Shown here: in pieces, positions 35,768 through 45,163 of the stretch
Layout: every line of letters starts with the position of its first letter
Numbering within the stretch: position 1 is the first letter of the stretch
Assembly: GCF_009258045.1 (NCBI RefSeq)
Contig: NZ_CP041166.1
Location: 1,116,001 to 1,180,000, forward strand
Reading direction: 5' to 3'
Source of the DNA: Sulfurimonas xiamenensis
GTDB lineage: Bacteria; Campylobacterota; Campylobacteria; Campylobacterales; Sulfurimonadaceae
Length of the DNA: 64,000 bases
Notes under the pieces: model-generated
The model's database searches: none
The model's input: the letters and a program-made list of their open reading frames with translations, nothing else
Told to the model about the DNA's origin: nothing
Position numbers and translations under genes: made by a program

Positions 35768-36073
35768 ATGATTGCCGGAATAAATGAACAAGATTTTATC
35801 GCATATATTATATTTGGTCTTATGATGAATTTTGTTTTTTCTATAATATTTGGTGTTTATCTTAGTAAAAATATAGGCATGCAGGAGATGATTAGAAACA
35901 AGGGTAATAAAGAGCAACCATTACTTGTTAGTCTTAGTCTTTTTATTCCATATGCAAAAATGCTAATTACTCTTTACAGAGTTGCAGTATTACAAATATT
36001 CTTTTTAAACAAAGGCTATACACATAAAGATTTTTGGATTTATATGACTACAGATCGATTAAACAAATTATAA
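35768..36073 (+). CDS. Hypothetical small membrane protein
   Basis: A 101-residue protein I cannot place in a family. One clear membrane helix lies at about residues 11-32 (IAYIIFGLMMNFVFSIIFGVYL), and a weaker hydrophobic stretch at about 52-80 may be a second. The C-terminus (THKDFWIYMTTDRLNKL) is soluble. The ATG has AGAGGAA upstream. It lies 50 nt after the DUF3817 gene and overlaps the convergent helical protein gene by 6 nt. Confidence 0.65.
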   Translation: MIAGINEQDFIAYIIFGLMMNFVFSIIFGVYLSKNIGMQEMIRNKGNKEQPLLVSLSLFIPYAKMLITLYRVAVLQIFFLNKGYTHKDFWIYMTTDRLNKL

Positions 36074-36565
36074 AAAATTTTTAGCTTTAATCAAATTTAG
36101 TGTTTCATAAGCACATAGCGGATTTAATTTAATTGCAGTTATTTCTAAAGCTTTAATATATATCTCTAAAGATTCTAAGTCATTTTCATTCATTATTAAT
36201 TTCAATAATTTTTCCGCATCTTTGATATGAAGGTTTCTAGCAACACCTAAATTTTTATGGGCTAAATTTCGAATATTTATATAATTTAAAGGTCTGTTTT
36301 CTAGTTTATTTTTTTTAAGTTCTTGAATATGTTTATAAAAAAATATTGTTGATTTTAAAATTTGTATAACATAATCTTCAATAAGTTCATTAATAATCTC
36401 CTCTTCTAAAGAGAGCTCATTAACCGCTTCGTTAATCTGGTAACAATAGCTAGATATTTTCAAATCTGAAAGATTTTTTTCAAGAAAAGAGTCACCTTCA
36501 CTTAACAATTTATCAATATTATTGCAAAGCTGAGTATCTTGTATGTTTTTTAAACTATTATTCAT
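36068..36565 (-). CDS. Hypothetical all-helical protein
   Basis: A 165-residue protein with no signal or membrane segment. The sequence is almost entirely predicted helix, Leu/Ile/Asn/Glu-rich (LSLEEEIINELIEDYVIQIL, EKLLKLIMNENDLESLEIYI). I recognise no motif. A scaffold or four-helix-bundle function is possible but not supported. Confidence 0.6.
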   Translation of the reverse strand: MNNSLKNIQDTQLCNNIDKLLSEGDSFLEKNLSDLKISSYCYQINEAVNELSLEEEIINELIEDYVIQILKSTIFFYKHIQELKKNKLENRPLNYINIRNLAHKNLGVARNLHIKDAEKLLKLIMNENDLESLEIYIKALEITAIKLNPLCAYETLNLIKAKNFL

Positions 36566-36631
36566 AACAATAAAATATCATAATTTTGTTTTATTATTTT
36601 AACCATTAATAAAAAAATATTTAAACAAATC

Positions 36632-36654
36632 ATGAGTGCTACAAATGCACTCAT
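36632..36654 (-). terminator. Terminator of htpG
   Basis: A perfect 8-bp stem (ATGAGTGC/GCACTCAT, 7-nt loop) lies 6 nt after the htpG stop. On the minus strand a T-rich run follows (including seven T in a row about 15 nt on), typical of an intrinsic terminator. Confidence 0.65.
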
Positions 36655-36659
36655 AATGA

Positions 36660-38552
36660 TTATATTGCTTTTGAAATAATTCTATTTAATCTTAAAATAA
36701 AATCTGCAGTATCCTCAAGTTCCACTCCGTCAAAAAGTTTTGCTTGATCAAGCAATACATGAGCAGCATCATGAATAAGATTTTGATCTGCAGAATCTTT
36801 TAATTTTATAATTAACTCATGCTTTGGATTTATCTGTAAGATCGGAGCCGGAGCCGGGGCTCCTGTATCTTGTCCCATCTGTTTCATCATTTTAGCCATC
36901 ATATAGGCTGGATCTTCTTTATCTTCTTTTAATTTTACTGGGGAATCAACTAAATCAAAAGTTGTTTCGACAGATTTTACATTATCACCTAAAATGTCTT
37001 TAAGCTCTTTAGTCAATCCCTCAAAAGTTTTAGATGTCTCCTCTTCAGCTTTTTTCTCCTCTTCACTCTCTTCAAATTTTGCGTCACTAACATGTACAAA
37101 TTTATACTCTTTATACTCCGTTATCATCGGGAAAATAATGGTATCAACCTCTTCATTTAAAATTAATACATCGATGTTGCGAGACTTAAATCTCTCAAGC
37201 GCCGGAGAATTTTTAAGCATTGAGAGTGAAGTTTTGCCTGTAATATAGTAGATCTCTTTTTTCTCTTCATCCACATTTTTCAAAAAATCCTCAAACATTA
37301 CCATCTCATTAGATTCAAGCGTATTAAATTTCATCAGTTCGAGGATTTTTTCACGATTGCCGTAATCGCTGTAGAGCCCCTCTTTTAAAACATTTCCAAA
37401 CTCTTTAAAAAATGTACTGTATTTTTCTTTATCGTTTTTAGCAATCTTTGCAAGTTCTGAGAGCACTTTTTTCACTGAAGCATTTCTAATCTTTGCCATT
37501 ACAGCATTTGATTGTAAAATCTCTCTTGAAACATTAAGAGGCAGATCTTTCGAGTCAATCACACCGCGCAGAAATCTCATATATGTCGGCATAAGCTCTT
37601 TTTCATCATCTGTAATAAAAACGCGATTTATATAAAGTTTGATACCTGTTTGATAATCCACTCTGTAGAGATCCATAGGCGCTTTAGATGGAATGTAAAA
37701 AAGTGTTGTATACTCTATAGCACCCTCTGCTTTATTATGCATCCAGGCAAGAGGCTCTTCTGAAGAGTGTGCAATTGTGCTATAAAAATCTTTATACTCC
37801 TCATCTTTTATCTCACTTTTTGAGATTGTCCAAAGAGCATTTGCACGATTGATTTGAACATTTTCTATCTCATTTTTTGATGGTTCTATCTCATTGCCCT
37901 CATCATCTTTTTTTGCAGGAATATACTTCTCTTTATCCATAAAGATAGGAAATGGAATGTGATTTGAATACTTTTTAATGATATTTTCGATTCTATAGCT
38001 ATCTAAAAACTCTTCATCATCTTCATTTAGATACATAACGATTTGAGTACCGTGACCCTCCATAGAAGCATCTTCTATATCAAATTCGCCATCACCTTTG
38101 CTTGTCCACAAATATGCCTTATCTTCACCCGCTTTTTTTGTCGTAACCTCTACTTTATGCGCAACCATAAAACAAGCATAAAAACCGACACCAAACTGAC
38201 CTATAAGATTAGAATCTTTTTTTTGATCCCCTGTAAGATTTTCTAAAAAGGCTTTTGTTCCTGATTTTGCGATTGTACCTAAGTTGTTCATTAGGTCTTC
38301 TTCATTCATACCGATACCGCTGTCTTTTATTGTTAGTGTTTTTGTTTCTTTATCTACAACAATATCGATACGAGGTGAAAAAGCAATCCCTTTGTATGCA
38401 TCATCTGTTAAAACAAGCATATTTAACTTATCAAGTGCATCTGACGCATTTGAGATCAATTCACGAATAAATATCTCTTTGTTTGAGTAGAGTGAATGTA
38501 TCATAAGATTTAATATTTGATTTGCTTCTGTTTGAAATTGATGTTTTGCCAT
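36660..38552 (-). CDS. htpG: Hsp90 chaperone HtpG
   Basis: A 630-residue Hsp90. The N-terminal ATPase carries FIRELISNASDALDKL, DSGIGMN and GQFGVGFYACFMVA (ATP lid region). The middle domain has LYINRVFITDDEKELMP and the arginine-containing NVSREILQ. The C-terminal dimerisation domain is complete. The linker near residue 490-520 is charged (ESEEEKKAEEE), as usual. It folds or remodels client proteins under stress. Its promoter region faces the Usp gene across a 236-bp gap. Confidence 0.97.
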   Translation of the reverse strand: MAKHQFQTEANQILNLMIHSLYSNKEIFIRELISNASDALDKLNMLVLTDDAYKGIAFSPRIDIVVDKETKTLTIKDSGIGMNEEDLMNNLGTIAKSGTKAFLENLTGDQKKDSNLIGQFGVGFYACFMVAHKVEVTTKKAGEDKAYLWTSKGDGEFDIEDASMEGHGTQIVMYLNEDDEEFLDSYRIENIIKKYSNHIPFPIFMDKEKYIPAKKDDEGNEIEPSKNEIENVQINRANALWTISKSEIKDEEYKDFYSTIAHSSEEPLAWMHNKAEGAIEYTTLFYIPSKAPMDLYRVDYQTGIKLYINRVFITDDEKELMPTYMRFLRGVIDSKDLPLNVSREILQSNAVMAKIRNASVKKVLSELAKIAKNDKEKYSTFFKEFGNVLKEGLYSDYGNREKILELMKFNTLESNEMVMFEDFLKNVDEEKKEIYYITGKTSLSMLKNSPALERFKSRNIDVLILNEEVDTIIFPMITEYKEYKFVHVSDAKFEESEEEKKAEEETSKTFEGLTKELKDILGDNVKSVETTFDLVDSPVKLKEDKEDPAYMMAKMMKQMGQDTGAPAPAPILQINPKHELIIKLKDSADQNLIHDAAHVLLDQAKLFDGVELEDTADFILRLNRIISKAI

Positions 38553-38630
38553 CTTTTTTATCCTTTAAGTTAAATAATTTTCATGATTTTAACAAAAAAA
38601 AGTTAATAGTTACAAATCAAATCAATATTA

Positions 38631-38667
38631 TTTAGTCCGGTAGACTAAAGTTATTTTAGTCTGATTT
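38631..38667. promoter_or_regulatory. Three-arm TTTAGTC repeat ending in a T-run
   Basis: TTTAGTC (38631-38637), GACTAAA (38643-38649) and TTTAGTC (38655-38661) are spaced by exactly 5 nt each. The middle arm can pair with either neighbour, giving two mutually exclusive 7-bp hairpins; the second is followed by a T6 run. The first two arms also form a 19-bp palindrome TTTAGTCCGGTAGACTAAA, like a dimeric repressor site. It lies in the htpG-usp gap, about 120 bp before the usp ATG. Confidence 0.6.
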
Positions 38668-38737
38668 TTTATTTACCCAAACAAAAACAAATTTAATTTT
38701 ATTTATTAATATAACTAAAATTTTGATAGAAATTAGT

Positions 38738-38743
38738 TATAAT
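38738..38743 (+). promoter_or_regulatory. -10 box of the universal stress gene
   Basis: TATAAT lies 45 nt upstream of the usp ATG in an AT-rich setting, with GAAGAG as the ribosome site further down. No convincing -35 box is seen, as is usual in this group. Confidence 0.45.
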
Positions 38744-38788
38744 TATCATGAAAACAGCTATAAAAATTATTTAAAATGAAGAGTTAAT

Positions 38789-39619
38789 ATGAAAAAATTC
38801 ATAATATTGGTACCCATTGATTTTTCAAAAAGTAGTTATGTAGTTTTAAAAAAAACACTTAATTTTGCTAAAAAAAAAGATGCAGATATTCATATAGTTC
38901 ATGTAGTTGAAAATCCGTTATTTTTAAAACAGATAGATTTAGATTCTATCAAAGAGAGTACTTTTAGAGAGTTAAGCAAAGATTTTCCTCTCTTAAAAAA
39001 AGAGAATTATCATTGTATAAGCGGTAAAATAAAAGTTGAGATAAACAACACGGCAAAAATATTGGATGCTGATATGATTATCATGGGCAAAAGCGGTGAA
39101 ACTCATTTTCTTAATGAACTTTTTATGGGTTCAAGTACAAAAGAGATAGTCAATTACGCACAAATTCCTGTTTTAGTTGTAAAAAGTGATCATAATCTTG
39201 AATATCAAAATATTTTAGTATTGACAGACTTATCAAATGATTCTGCAAAAGCCATAAGAGAAATTATCAAAATTTTTTCAAATTCACATATAAAACTTTT
39301 GAATCTTTTTTCTCCTCCTCTTGACAATAAAATAGACATATATGGGTTTAATGAAGAAGATCTTCTTCAATATCAATCTGATCTAGAAAAAAAATCTCAA
39401 AAAAAAATAGATGCATTTTTAGACTCTTTAGCGTTACCAAAAAATATAAACATTTCAGCATCTGCTAAAAAAAGTTCTTTAAGCCCTAAATCTTTTAAAG
39501 AAGAGATGGCTGATATTAATTTTGACTTGATAGCAATCCATGCAGTACAAAATAATGTAAGCTTTTTTGCTTTTGATATTTTAGAACACTCAGATGTTGA
39601 TGTTTTTATTGTAAAATAA
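38789..39619 (+). CDS. Tandem universal stress protein
   Basis: A 276-residue protein of two UspA-like domains. The first (about 1-140) has the ATP-binding pattern IIMGKSGETHFLNELFMGSSTKEIV (G-2x-G-9x-G-S/T). The second (about 145-276) starts with NILVLTDLSNDSAKA but lacks the clear GxxG-9x-GS loop, so it may not bind nucleotide. Family members respond to starvation and oxidative stress. A small membrane protein gene starts 5 nt after the stop, so the two are probably coexpressed. Confidence 0.85.
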   Translation: MKKFIILVPIDFSKSSYVVLKKTLNFAKKKDADIHIVHVVENPLFLKQIDLDSIKESTFRELSKDFPLLKKENYHCISGKIKVEINNTAKILDADMIIMGKSGETHFLNELFMGSSTKEIVNYAQIPVLVVKSDHNLEYQNILVLTDLSNDSAKAIREIIKIFSNSHIKLLNLFSPPLDNKIDIYGFNEEDLLQYQSDLEKKSQKKIDAFLDSLALPKNINISASAKKSSLSPKSFKEEMADINFDLIAIHAVQNNVSFFAFDILEHSDVDVFIVK

Positions 39620-39624
39620 AAAAA

Positions 39625-39933
39625 ATGCAAGAAGAATTTATAGAATTAATAGAATCAACACCAAAACTTTACTCAAAAAAATGCAAATTGATCTCTTTTA
39701 TGTTGAGACTTTTTTTACAATATACAATATTTTTATCAGCTTTAACAGCATGGTATCTTTATGACTTTTTTTTAGCTTTGCTGACATTAGTTTTAACTTT
39801 TATTATTATAGGCATCATCCGTTCAAAATTGAGAAACAGTGCTATCCCTTTCTCTCAGCGAGAGTACCATTACAGCGATAAAGAGATAGCTGATTGGTAC
39901 AGCGCCAAAGAGCTATGCTATGAAGCCCGTTAA
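39625..39933 (+). CDS. Small membrane protein downstream of usp
   Basis: A 102-residue protein with two close membrane helices (about residues 26-62; LRLFLQYTIFLSALTAWYLY and FFLALLTLVLTFIIIGII) and a soluble C-terminus (REYHYSDKEIADWYSAKEL). No family recognised. The ATG lies 5 nt after the usp stop. Its last 4 nt overlap the end of the convergent MBL gene. Confidence 0.7.
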   Translation: MQEEFIELIESTPKLYSKKCKLISFMLRLFLQYTIFLSALTAWYLYDFFLALLTLVLTFIIIGIIRSKLRNSAIPFSQREYHYSDKEIADWYSAKELCYEAR

Positions 39934-41327
39934 AGAGTTACCGGAACTCCTGTTTTCATTATATGACTATCATATCCCAACTCATTTTTTATAGCATCTG
40001 CAAAAATCTCCATTTTATCACTCTCACCGTGAATCAAGTAGATATTTTTTAAATTTTTAACAGGTCTGATCCAGTCAATAAGATCACTTTGATCTGCATG
40101 AGCCGAGAAACCGTTAATTGTATAGATTTTTGCTTTTGAAACAATATCTTCTCCATAAATTTTAACCATTTTTTGACCATCTACAATGCTTCTTCCCAAT
40201 GTTCCTTCAACTTGAAATCCAACAAAAATAACTGCATTTTTTGAATTCCAAAGTCTATGTTTAAGATGATGCATAATACGCCCACCTGTACACATACCAC
40301 TTCCCGCAATTATTATAGAGCGCTCTTTTACTTTATTTATTGCCATAGATTGATCTCTTGTAGTAGTAGATTCAAGCCAAGCAAATGAAAATGGATCATT
40401 GCCATTTCCGGAGGAATACTCAAGCTCATCACTTAAATGGCCAGGATACTTATTGTAAAGTTTTGTTGCTTTTATAGCAAGCGGGCTGTCTAAAAAAACG
40501 CGGCATTTTGGCAGTTCACCGTTGTCATGCATTTCATGAAGCAGCCACAATATTTCCTGTGTTCTTTCTAAAGCAAAAGATGGGATAAGAATATTGCCTT
40601 TTTGTTTAAGCGTTGTAATAACTGCCTCTTTAAACTCAGTTACGCTCTGTTCTAAAGGTTTATGCTTACGATCTCCGTATGTAGACTCTATAAAAAGAGA
40701 ATCTGCTTCATCAATTTTATTGTGTTCATCAATTATAAGTCTCTCTGCAGAACCGATATCTCCTGAAAACACCACACGCTTATGCTGATTTTCTTCTTGA
40801 TAATCAATCATAACGAAGGCGCTGCCCATAATATGTCCGGCATTGCCCAAGGATACTCTTATATGTTGTTTTAATTTGTGCTCTTCAAAATAATTCAGCG
40901 TACACCATTTCTTAGCAAAAACTTCTTTTACATCATCTTTAGTGTAAAGAGGTTCCATTACACTCTCCTCTTCTCCGCGTCTGCGTGCTTTTTTGCTTAT
41001 TGTTTTAAACTCTTCATATAATATACCCGCACTATCAAGAAGCATTATTTTTGCAATATCACGAGTAGCTTTTGTTGCTATTATCCTTCCTCTAAATCCA
41101 TCTTTGAAAAGTTTTGGCACTCTTCCGATATGATCAAGATGCGCATGTGTTAAAATAAGATAATTTATTTTTGAAGGTTCAAACCCAAAAGGCTCATAAT
41201 TTCTCTTACTGCCTCCATCTCCTTGAAACATACCACAATCAATTAAAATATTTATAGAGCCTATTTTTAACAAATGACAAGAACCCGTCACCGTTTGCGC
41301 CGCCCCATATGATGTTACTTTTGCCAT
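39930..41327 (-). CDS. MBL-fold/beta-CASP ribonuclease-like protein
   Basis: A 465-residue metallo-beta-lactamase-fold hydrolase of the CPSF/Ysh1-like mRNA 3'-processing group. The metal motif HAHLDHIGR is at residues 61-69, with a second-site GNAGHIMGSAF and FSGDIG. The beta-CASP insertion includes ILIPSFALERTQEILWLL and SPLAIKA, then SGMCTGGR; the C-terminal motif is FSAHADQSDLIDW. Bacterial members cleave RNA in vitro; a precise substrate is not known. It is divergent from an ABC-F gene. Confidence 0.88.
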   Translation of the reverse strand: MAKVTSYGAAQTVTGSCHLLKIGSINILIDCGMFQGDGGSKRNYEPFGFEPSKINYLILTHAHLDHIGRVPKLFKDGFRGRIIATKATRDIAKIMLLDSAGILYEEFKTISKKARRRGEEESVMEPLYTKDDVKEVFAKKWCTLNYFEEHKLKQHIRVSLGNAGHIMGSAFVMIDYQEENQHKRVVFSGDIGSAERLIIDEHNKIDEADSLFIESTYGDRKHKPLEQSVTEFKEAVITTLKQKGNILIPSFALERTQEILWLLHEMHDNGELPKCRVFLDSPLAIKATKLYNKYPGHLSDELEYSSGNGNDPFSFAWLESTTTRDQSMAINKVKERSIIIAGSGMCTGGRIMHHLKHRLWNSKNAVIFVGFQVEGTLGRSIVDGQKMVKIYGEDIVSKAKIYTINGFSAHADQSDLIDWIRPVKNLKNIYLIHGESDKMEIFADAIKNELGYDSHIMKTGVPVTL

Positions 41328-41486
41328 AATTAATCCTTTTATAACTGCAATTATTTGATTATATTTTAAATTTGTAAATTTTGTGGTTAATATTGTTTTT
41401 TATTGGCAAAAAACCAACTATAATGAAACTTATACTATAATTCATTTTATTATAAAACTAACTAACAGGAAAAATAAAAAATATAA

Positions 41487-43424
41487 ATGGCACTTATTGA
41501 TCTACTAAACATATCAAAACATTATGAAGCACAAAAAATTTTAACTGATATAAATTTTCATATAGATGAAGGGGAGAGAGTTGTAATAATCGGTAAAAAC
41601 GGAAGCGGAAAATCCACTCTTATGAAGATTATTAACGGAACTCTTGAACAAGACGCCGGTGAGAGAATTATCAGACAAAATTTAGAGGTTAAAATGCTCG
41701 CGCAAAAACCTCATTTTAAAGAGACAGACACTGTAAGAGAGGCTGTTGAAGCGGGTTTGGATGAATTAAACAGGGCAAAAGAGAAATATAATGAACTCTC
41801 TCTGCTTTTAGCTGATGATTTTGAGAATAGACTTCTTATTGATGAACATGAAAAACTCTCCCGCTACATTGAACATCATAATGCTTGGAATTTAGATGAT
41901 AAAATAGAGAGAATAATCCAACATTTTGATCTTAAACAGTATGAACATAAACTTGTTACTATGCTAAGCGGCGGGGAACAAAGAAGAGTTGCTCTTGCTT
42001 CGCTGCTTCTTCAAAAACCAGATATTTTACTCCTAGATGAGCCTACAAATCATCTTGATGTATATATGGTTGAATTTTTAGAAGATTTGCTTTTAAAAGA
42101 GAGATTTACCCTTGTTTTTATCTCGCATGACAGATATTTTATAGACAAAATAGCCACAAAAAGTGTTGAAGTTGAAGATTGCTCCTTAAGAGAATATAGC
42201 GGAGGATACAGCAACTACTTAACACAAAAAGAAGAGTATATGCGAACTCTGCAAAAACAGCATGAAAATCTTTTGGATATACTCAAAAGAGAAAATGAGT
42301 GGTTTGCAAGAGGCGTAAGAGCTAGACTTAAAAGAAATGAAGGTCGTAAAGAGAGACTTATGGCTCTAAGAGAAGAAGCAAAAACGAATCCTTCTAAGAT
42401 TCGAAAAATGTCTCTTGAACTAGAGCGTGAAGCAAAACATTTCAATCGCGACAAAAGCGTAAACAGACAAAAGATGCTCTTTGAAGTGGAAAATCTTGGA
42501 ATCAAACTTGGAGATAAAAAGCTTTTAAAAAATTTCAGTACTAGAATTCTTCAAAAAGATGTTATAGCTATCGTCGGACCAAACGGAAGCGGAAAATCAA
42601 CGCTTTTAAAAGTTCTTTTAGGAAGAATCAAGCCGACAAGCGGAATTATAAAAAGAGGCGAATTCAAGATAGGCTATTTTGATCAACACCGCGAAATGCT
42701 CGACGATGATAAAAACCTTATAGAAACTTTTTGTCCGCATGGCGGTGATCGTGTAAATGTCCGCGGTCGTGATATGCATGTATTTGGATATCTAAAAAAC
42801 TTTCTCTTTCCACGGGAGTTTTTAGATAAAAAGATAGGCGTGTTAAGCGGAGGAGAAAAAAATCGTATAGCGCTCGCCCTGCTCTTTACAAAAGATGTCG
42901 ATATTCTTATCCTGGATGAGCCGACAAATGATCTGGATATTCCGACTATCAATATTTTAGAAGAGCAGCTTACTCACTTTAGCGGAGCTGTTATTATCGT
43001 TAGTCACGATAGATATTTTGTAGACAAAATTGCAAAAAAACTCTTTATTTTTAAAAACGACAAGCATATAGAGGAGAGTTACCAAAACTATTCAGAGTAT
43101 TTAGAGCTAGAAAAAGAGCTAAAAGAACTCGACGAAATGGAAAAAGAGAGTAAAAAAATAGAACCTAAAACAAAAGAGAGTAAGCCAAAAGAGCTAAAAC
43201 TTACTTTTAAAGAAAAGATTGCATTAGAAAAACTGCCCGAAGAGATAGAGTCTATTGAGGCACAAATAGAAGAAAAAAACAGCTGCTTGGCAGATCCTTT
43301 ATGTTATCAGGATATAGGCATAACACAACTTGCAAAAGAGCTAGAAGAGCTTAAAAACATCTATGAAAAAAAAGTTGAAGAGCTTTTAAATATTCAAGAA
43401 AAAGAGGAAAAGATAAATAGCTAA
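41487..43424 (+). CDS. ABC-F family ATPase
   Basis: A 645-residue cytoplasmic protein with two ABC domains and no membrane part. Walker A boxes are GKNGSGKST and GPNGSGKST, signatures LSGGEQRR and LSGGEKNR, and Walker B LLLDEPTNHLD and LILDEPTNDLD. The linker between domains is highly charged. The C-terminus (about 555-645) is a coiled coil rich in Lys and Glu, as in Uup. ABC-F proteins act on the ribosome to ease stalled translation; the particular subtype (Uup-like) is inferred from the C-terminal coil. Confidence 0.92.
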   Translation: MALIDLLNISKHYEAQKILTDINFHIDEGERVVIIGKNGSGKSTLMKIINGTLEQDAGERIIRQNLEVKMLAQKPHFKETDTVREAVEAGLDELNRAKEKYNELSLLLADDFENRLLIDEHEKLSRYIEHHNAWNLDDKIERIIQHFDLKQYEHKLVTMLSGGEQRRVALASLLLQKPDILLLDEPTNHLDVYMVEFLEDLLLKERFTLVFISHDRYFIDKIATKSVEVEDCSLREYSGGYSNYLTQKEEYMRTLQKQHENLLDILKRENEWFARGVRARLKRNEGRKERLMALREEAKTNPSKIRKMSLELEREAKHFNRDKSVNRQKMLFEVENLGIKLGDKKLLKNFSTRILQKDVIAIVGPNGSGKSTLLKVLLGRIKPTSGIIKRGEFKIGYFDQHREMLDDDKNLIETFCPHGGDRVNVRGRDMHVFGYLKNFLFPREFLDKKIGVLSGGEKNRIALALLFTKDVDILILDEPTNDLDIPTINILEEQLTHFSGAVIIVSHDRYFVDKIAKKLFIFKNDKHIEESYQNYSEYLELEKELKELDEMEKESKKIEPKTKESKPKELKLTFKEKIALEKLPEEIESIEAQIEEKNSCLADPLCYQDIGITQLAKELEELKNIYEKKVEELLNIQEKEEKINS

Positions 43425-43447
43425 CGCATTATGCATTAGCTATTTTT
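43416..43447. terminator. Bidirectional terminator between ABC-F and DAHP synthase genes
   Basis: A 14-nt inverted repeat (arms 43416-43429 and 43431-43444, one C-A mismatch) includes the stop codons of both convergent genes. A T5 run follows on the plus strand, and a T-rich stretch on the minus strand. Confidence 0.8.
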
Positions 43448-44789
43448 GAGCTTCTTTAAGAGTATCGGCAATTAAAAAAGCCAACTCTAAAGCTTGATTT
43501 GCATTTAAACGAGGGTCGCAGTGCGTGTGATAACGAGAAGATAAATCCTCTTCAGTTACAATAAATGAGCCGCCTATACACTCAGTTACATTTTTGCCCG
43601 TCATTTCCAAATGAACACCACCGGCAAATGTACCCTCAGCTTTATGAACTTGAAAGAACTGTTTCATCTCTCTAAGAATAGCATCAACAGGACGCGTTTT
43701 AAAGTTATTTGATGATTTGATTGTATTTCCATGCATCGGATCACAACTCCAGAGAACTTTTTTACCTTCTCTCTCAACAGCACGGATAAGTTTTGGCATG
43801 CCCTCAGCAACTTTATCCGCTCCCATTCTTACAATAACATTTAAGCGTCCTGCCTCATTATTTGGGTTTAAAATATCGCAAAGTCTTACCAAATCTTCAG
43901 GGTTCATTGTCGGTCCCGCTTTCACACCTATAGGATTATGAATTCCTCTCATATACTCTATATGTGCACCATCAAGTTGACGGGTTCTATCGCCTATCCA
44001 CAACATATGAGCGGAAGTATCATACCAATCTCCCGTAATAGAATCTTTTCTTGTAAATGCCTCTTCATACGGTAATAAAAGTGCTTCATGAGAGGTGTAA
44101 AAATCAGTTTCACGCAAAGTTCTCTGCGTTTTAGATGTAATTCCGCATGCTTCCATAAACTTTAAAGATTTACTAATCTCTTCAGCTAAATCTTCATATT
44201 TTTTATTTATTTCACTTTGATGAGCAAAATCCAAATTCCATTGATGCACTTTATGCAAATCAGCCATACCGCCTGAAGCAAATGCGCGAACTAAATTGAG
44301 CGTTGCCGCTGATTGATTATAAGCTTTAATCATTCTTTGAGGATCTGGAGTTCGTGCTTCTGGTGTAAAATCAACGCCATTTATAATATCACCGCGATAA
44401 GAGTCCAGCGTTACACCATTGATAGTTTCAGTATCGCTAGAGCGTGGTTTTGCGAACTGACCACCTAAGCGTCCAACCTTAACTACAGGAAGACCCCCTG
44501 CATAAGTCATAACCACTGCCATTTGCAAAACTGCTTTAAATGTATCACGAATACCGTCTGCATGAAATTCGCTAAAACTCTCAGCACAATCACCGCCTTG
44601 AAGTAAAAAAGCATTCCCCTCAACAACATTAGCCAATTGACTTTTAAGCGAGCGTGCTTCACCTGCAAAAACAAGCGGCGGATAATTTTTTAATTCAGCT
44701 AAAACATCGCTTAATTCATCCATGTTTGGATAAGTCGGCTGTTGCATAATAGACTTTTGTCTCCAGCTAGAAGGGGTCCAAATACTCAT
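43440..44789 (-). CDS. aroF: Class II 3-deoxy-D-arabino-heptulosonate 7-phosphate synthase
   Basis: Makes DAHP from phosphoenolpyruvate and erythrose 4-phosphate, the first step of the shikimate pathway. At 449 residues it is the long, plant-like class II form usual in Campylobacterota. Blocks: [63 protein letters not shown] and [18 protein letters not shown]. aroE and trpE are encoded a few kb away on the other strand. Confidence 0.96.
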   Translation of the reverse strand: MSIWTPSSWRQKSIMQQPTYPNMDELSDVLAELKNYPPLVFAGEARSLKSQLANVVEGNAFLLQGGDCAESFSEFHADGIRDTFKAVLQMAVVMTYAGGLPVVKVGRLGGQFAKPRSSDTETINGVTLDSYRGDIINGVDFTPEARTPDPQRMIKAYNQSAATLNLVRAFASGGMADLHKVHQWNLDFAHQSEINKKYEDLAEEISKSLKFMEACGITSKTQRTLRETDFYTSHEALLLPYEEAFTRKDSITGDWYDTSAHMLWIGDRTRQLDGAHIEYMRGIHNPIGVKAGPTMNPEDLVRLCDILNPNNEAGRLNVIVRMGADKVAEGMPKLIRAVEREGKKVLWSCDPMHGNTIKSSNNFKTRPVDAILREMKQFFQVHKAEGTFAGGVHLEMTGKNVTECIGGSFIVTEEDLSSRYHTHCDPRLNANQALELAFLIADTLKEAQK

Positions 44790-45162
44790 AATAAAACCTT
44801 TTTTTTAAAATACAACTCAATAATTTTTTTGTTATTTTACCTTATAATACCTAAAATAGCACTGATTAGAATTTTTTGATTACCATAAAAGCTTTTTTTT
44901 ATGGTTAAAAATGTATAATGCACTACATTTTTTTATGGATTTAACAGCATCCAAAAAAATTTAAATATATAAACAGCAAAACTGAAACAGTTTAATAGAC
45001 AAACATTACAAAAATATAACAAAAAGATATAAACTTGAAAACTTTAACTGCTAATTTTCTTAAAAATACCAAATTCGAAAACTTATTTATTTCAACAATC
45101 AACAAAACTTTGTTCACTTTCAAAAACAGTAATCAAAACACTATCTTTAAGGTGATAAAATA
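44790..45162 (+). other. 373-bp AT-rich gap with hairpins, promoter and a possible small ORF
   Basis: Between divergent DAHP synthase and cvpA. It holds a 24-nt hairpin ACCATAAAA/TTTTATGGT (44882-44905), then a 9-bp inverted repeat (AAAAATGTA/TACATTTTT) around 44907-44932 that encloses an extended -10 box TGTATAAT (TATAAT at 44914-44919), and about 240 bp of A-rich leader before cvpA. The last 129 bp are an open frame reported separately. No RNA gene was recognised. Confidence 0.5.
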
Positions 45163-45163
45163 A
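45035..45163 (+). CDS. Possible 42-residue leader ORF coupled to cvpA
   Basis: A TTG-started frame of 42 codons whose TAA overlaps the cvpA ATG as TAATG, the same coupling seen at pgsA/rseP and trpE/aroE. It would encode a Lys/Asn/Thr/Phe-rich peptide. The ribosome site is weak (AAAAAGAT) and the base composition is low in complexity, so it may be chance. No similarity recognised. Confidence 0.3.
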   Translation: MKTLTANFLKNTKFENLFISTINKTLFTFKNSNQNTIFKVIK

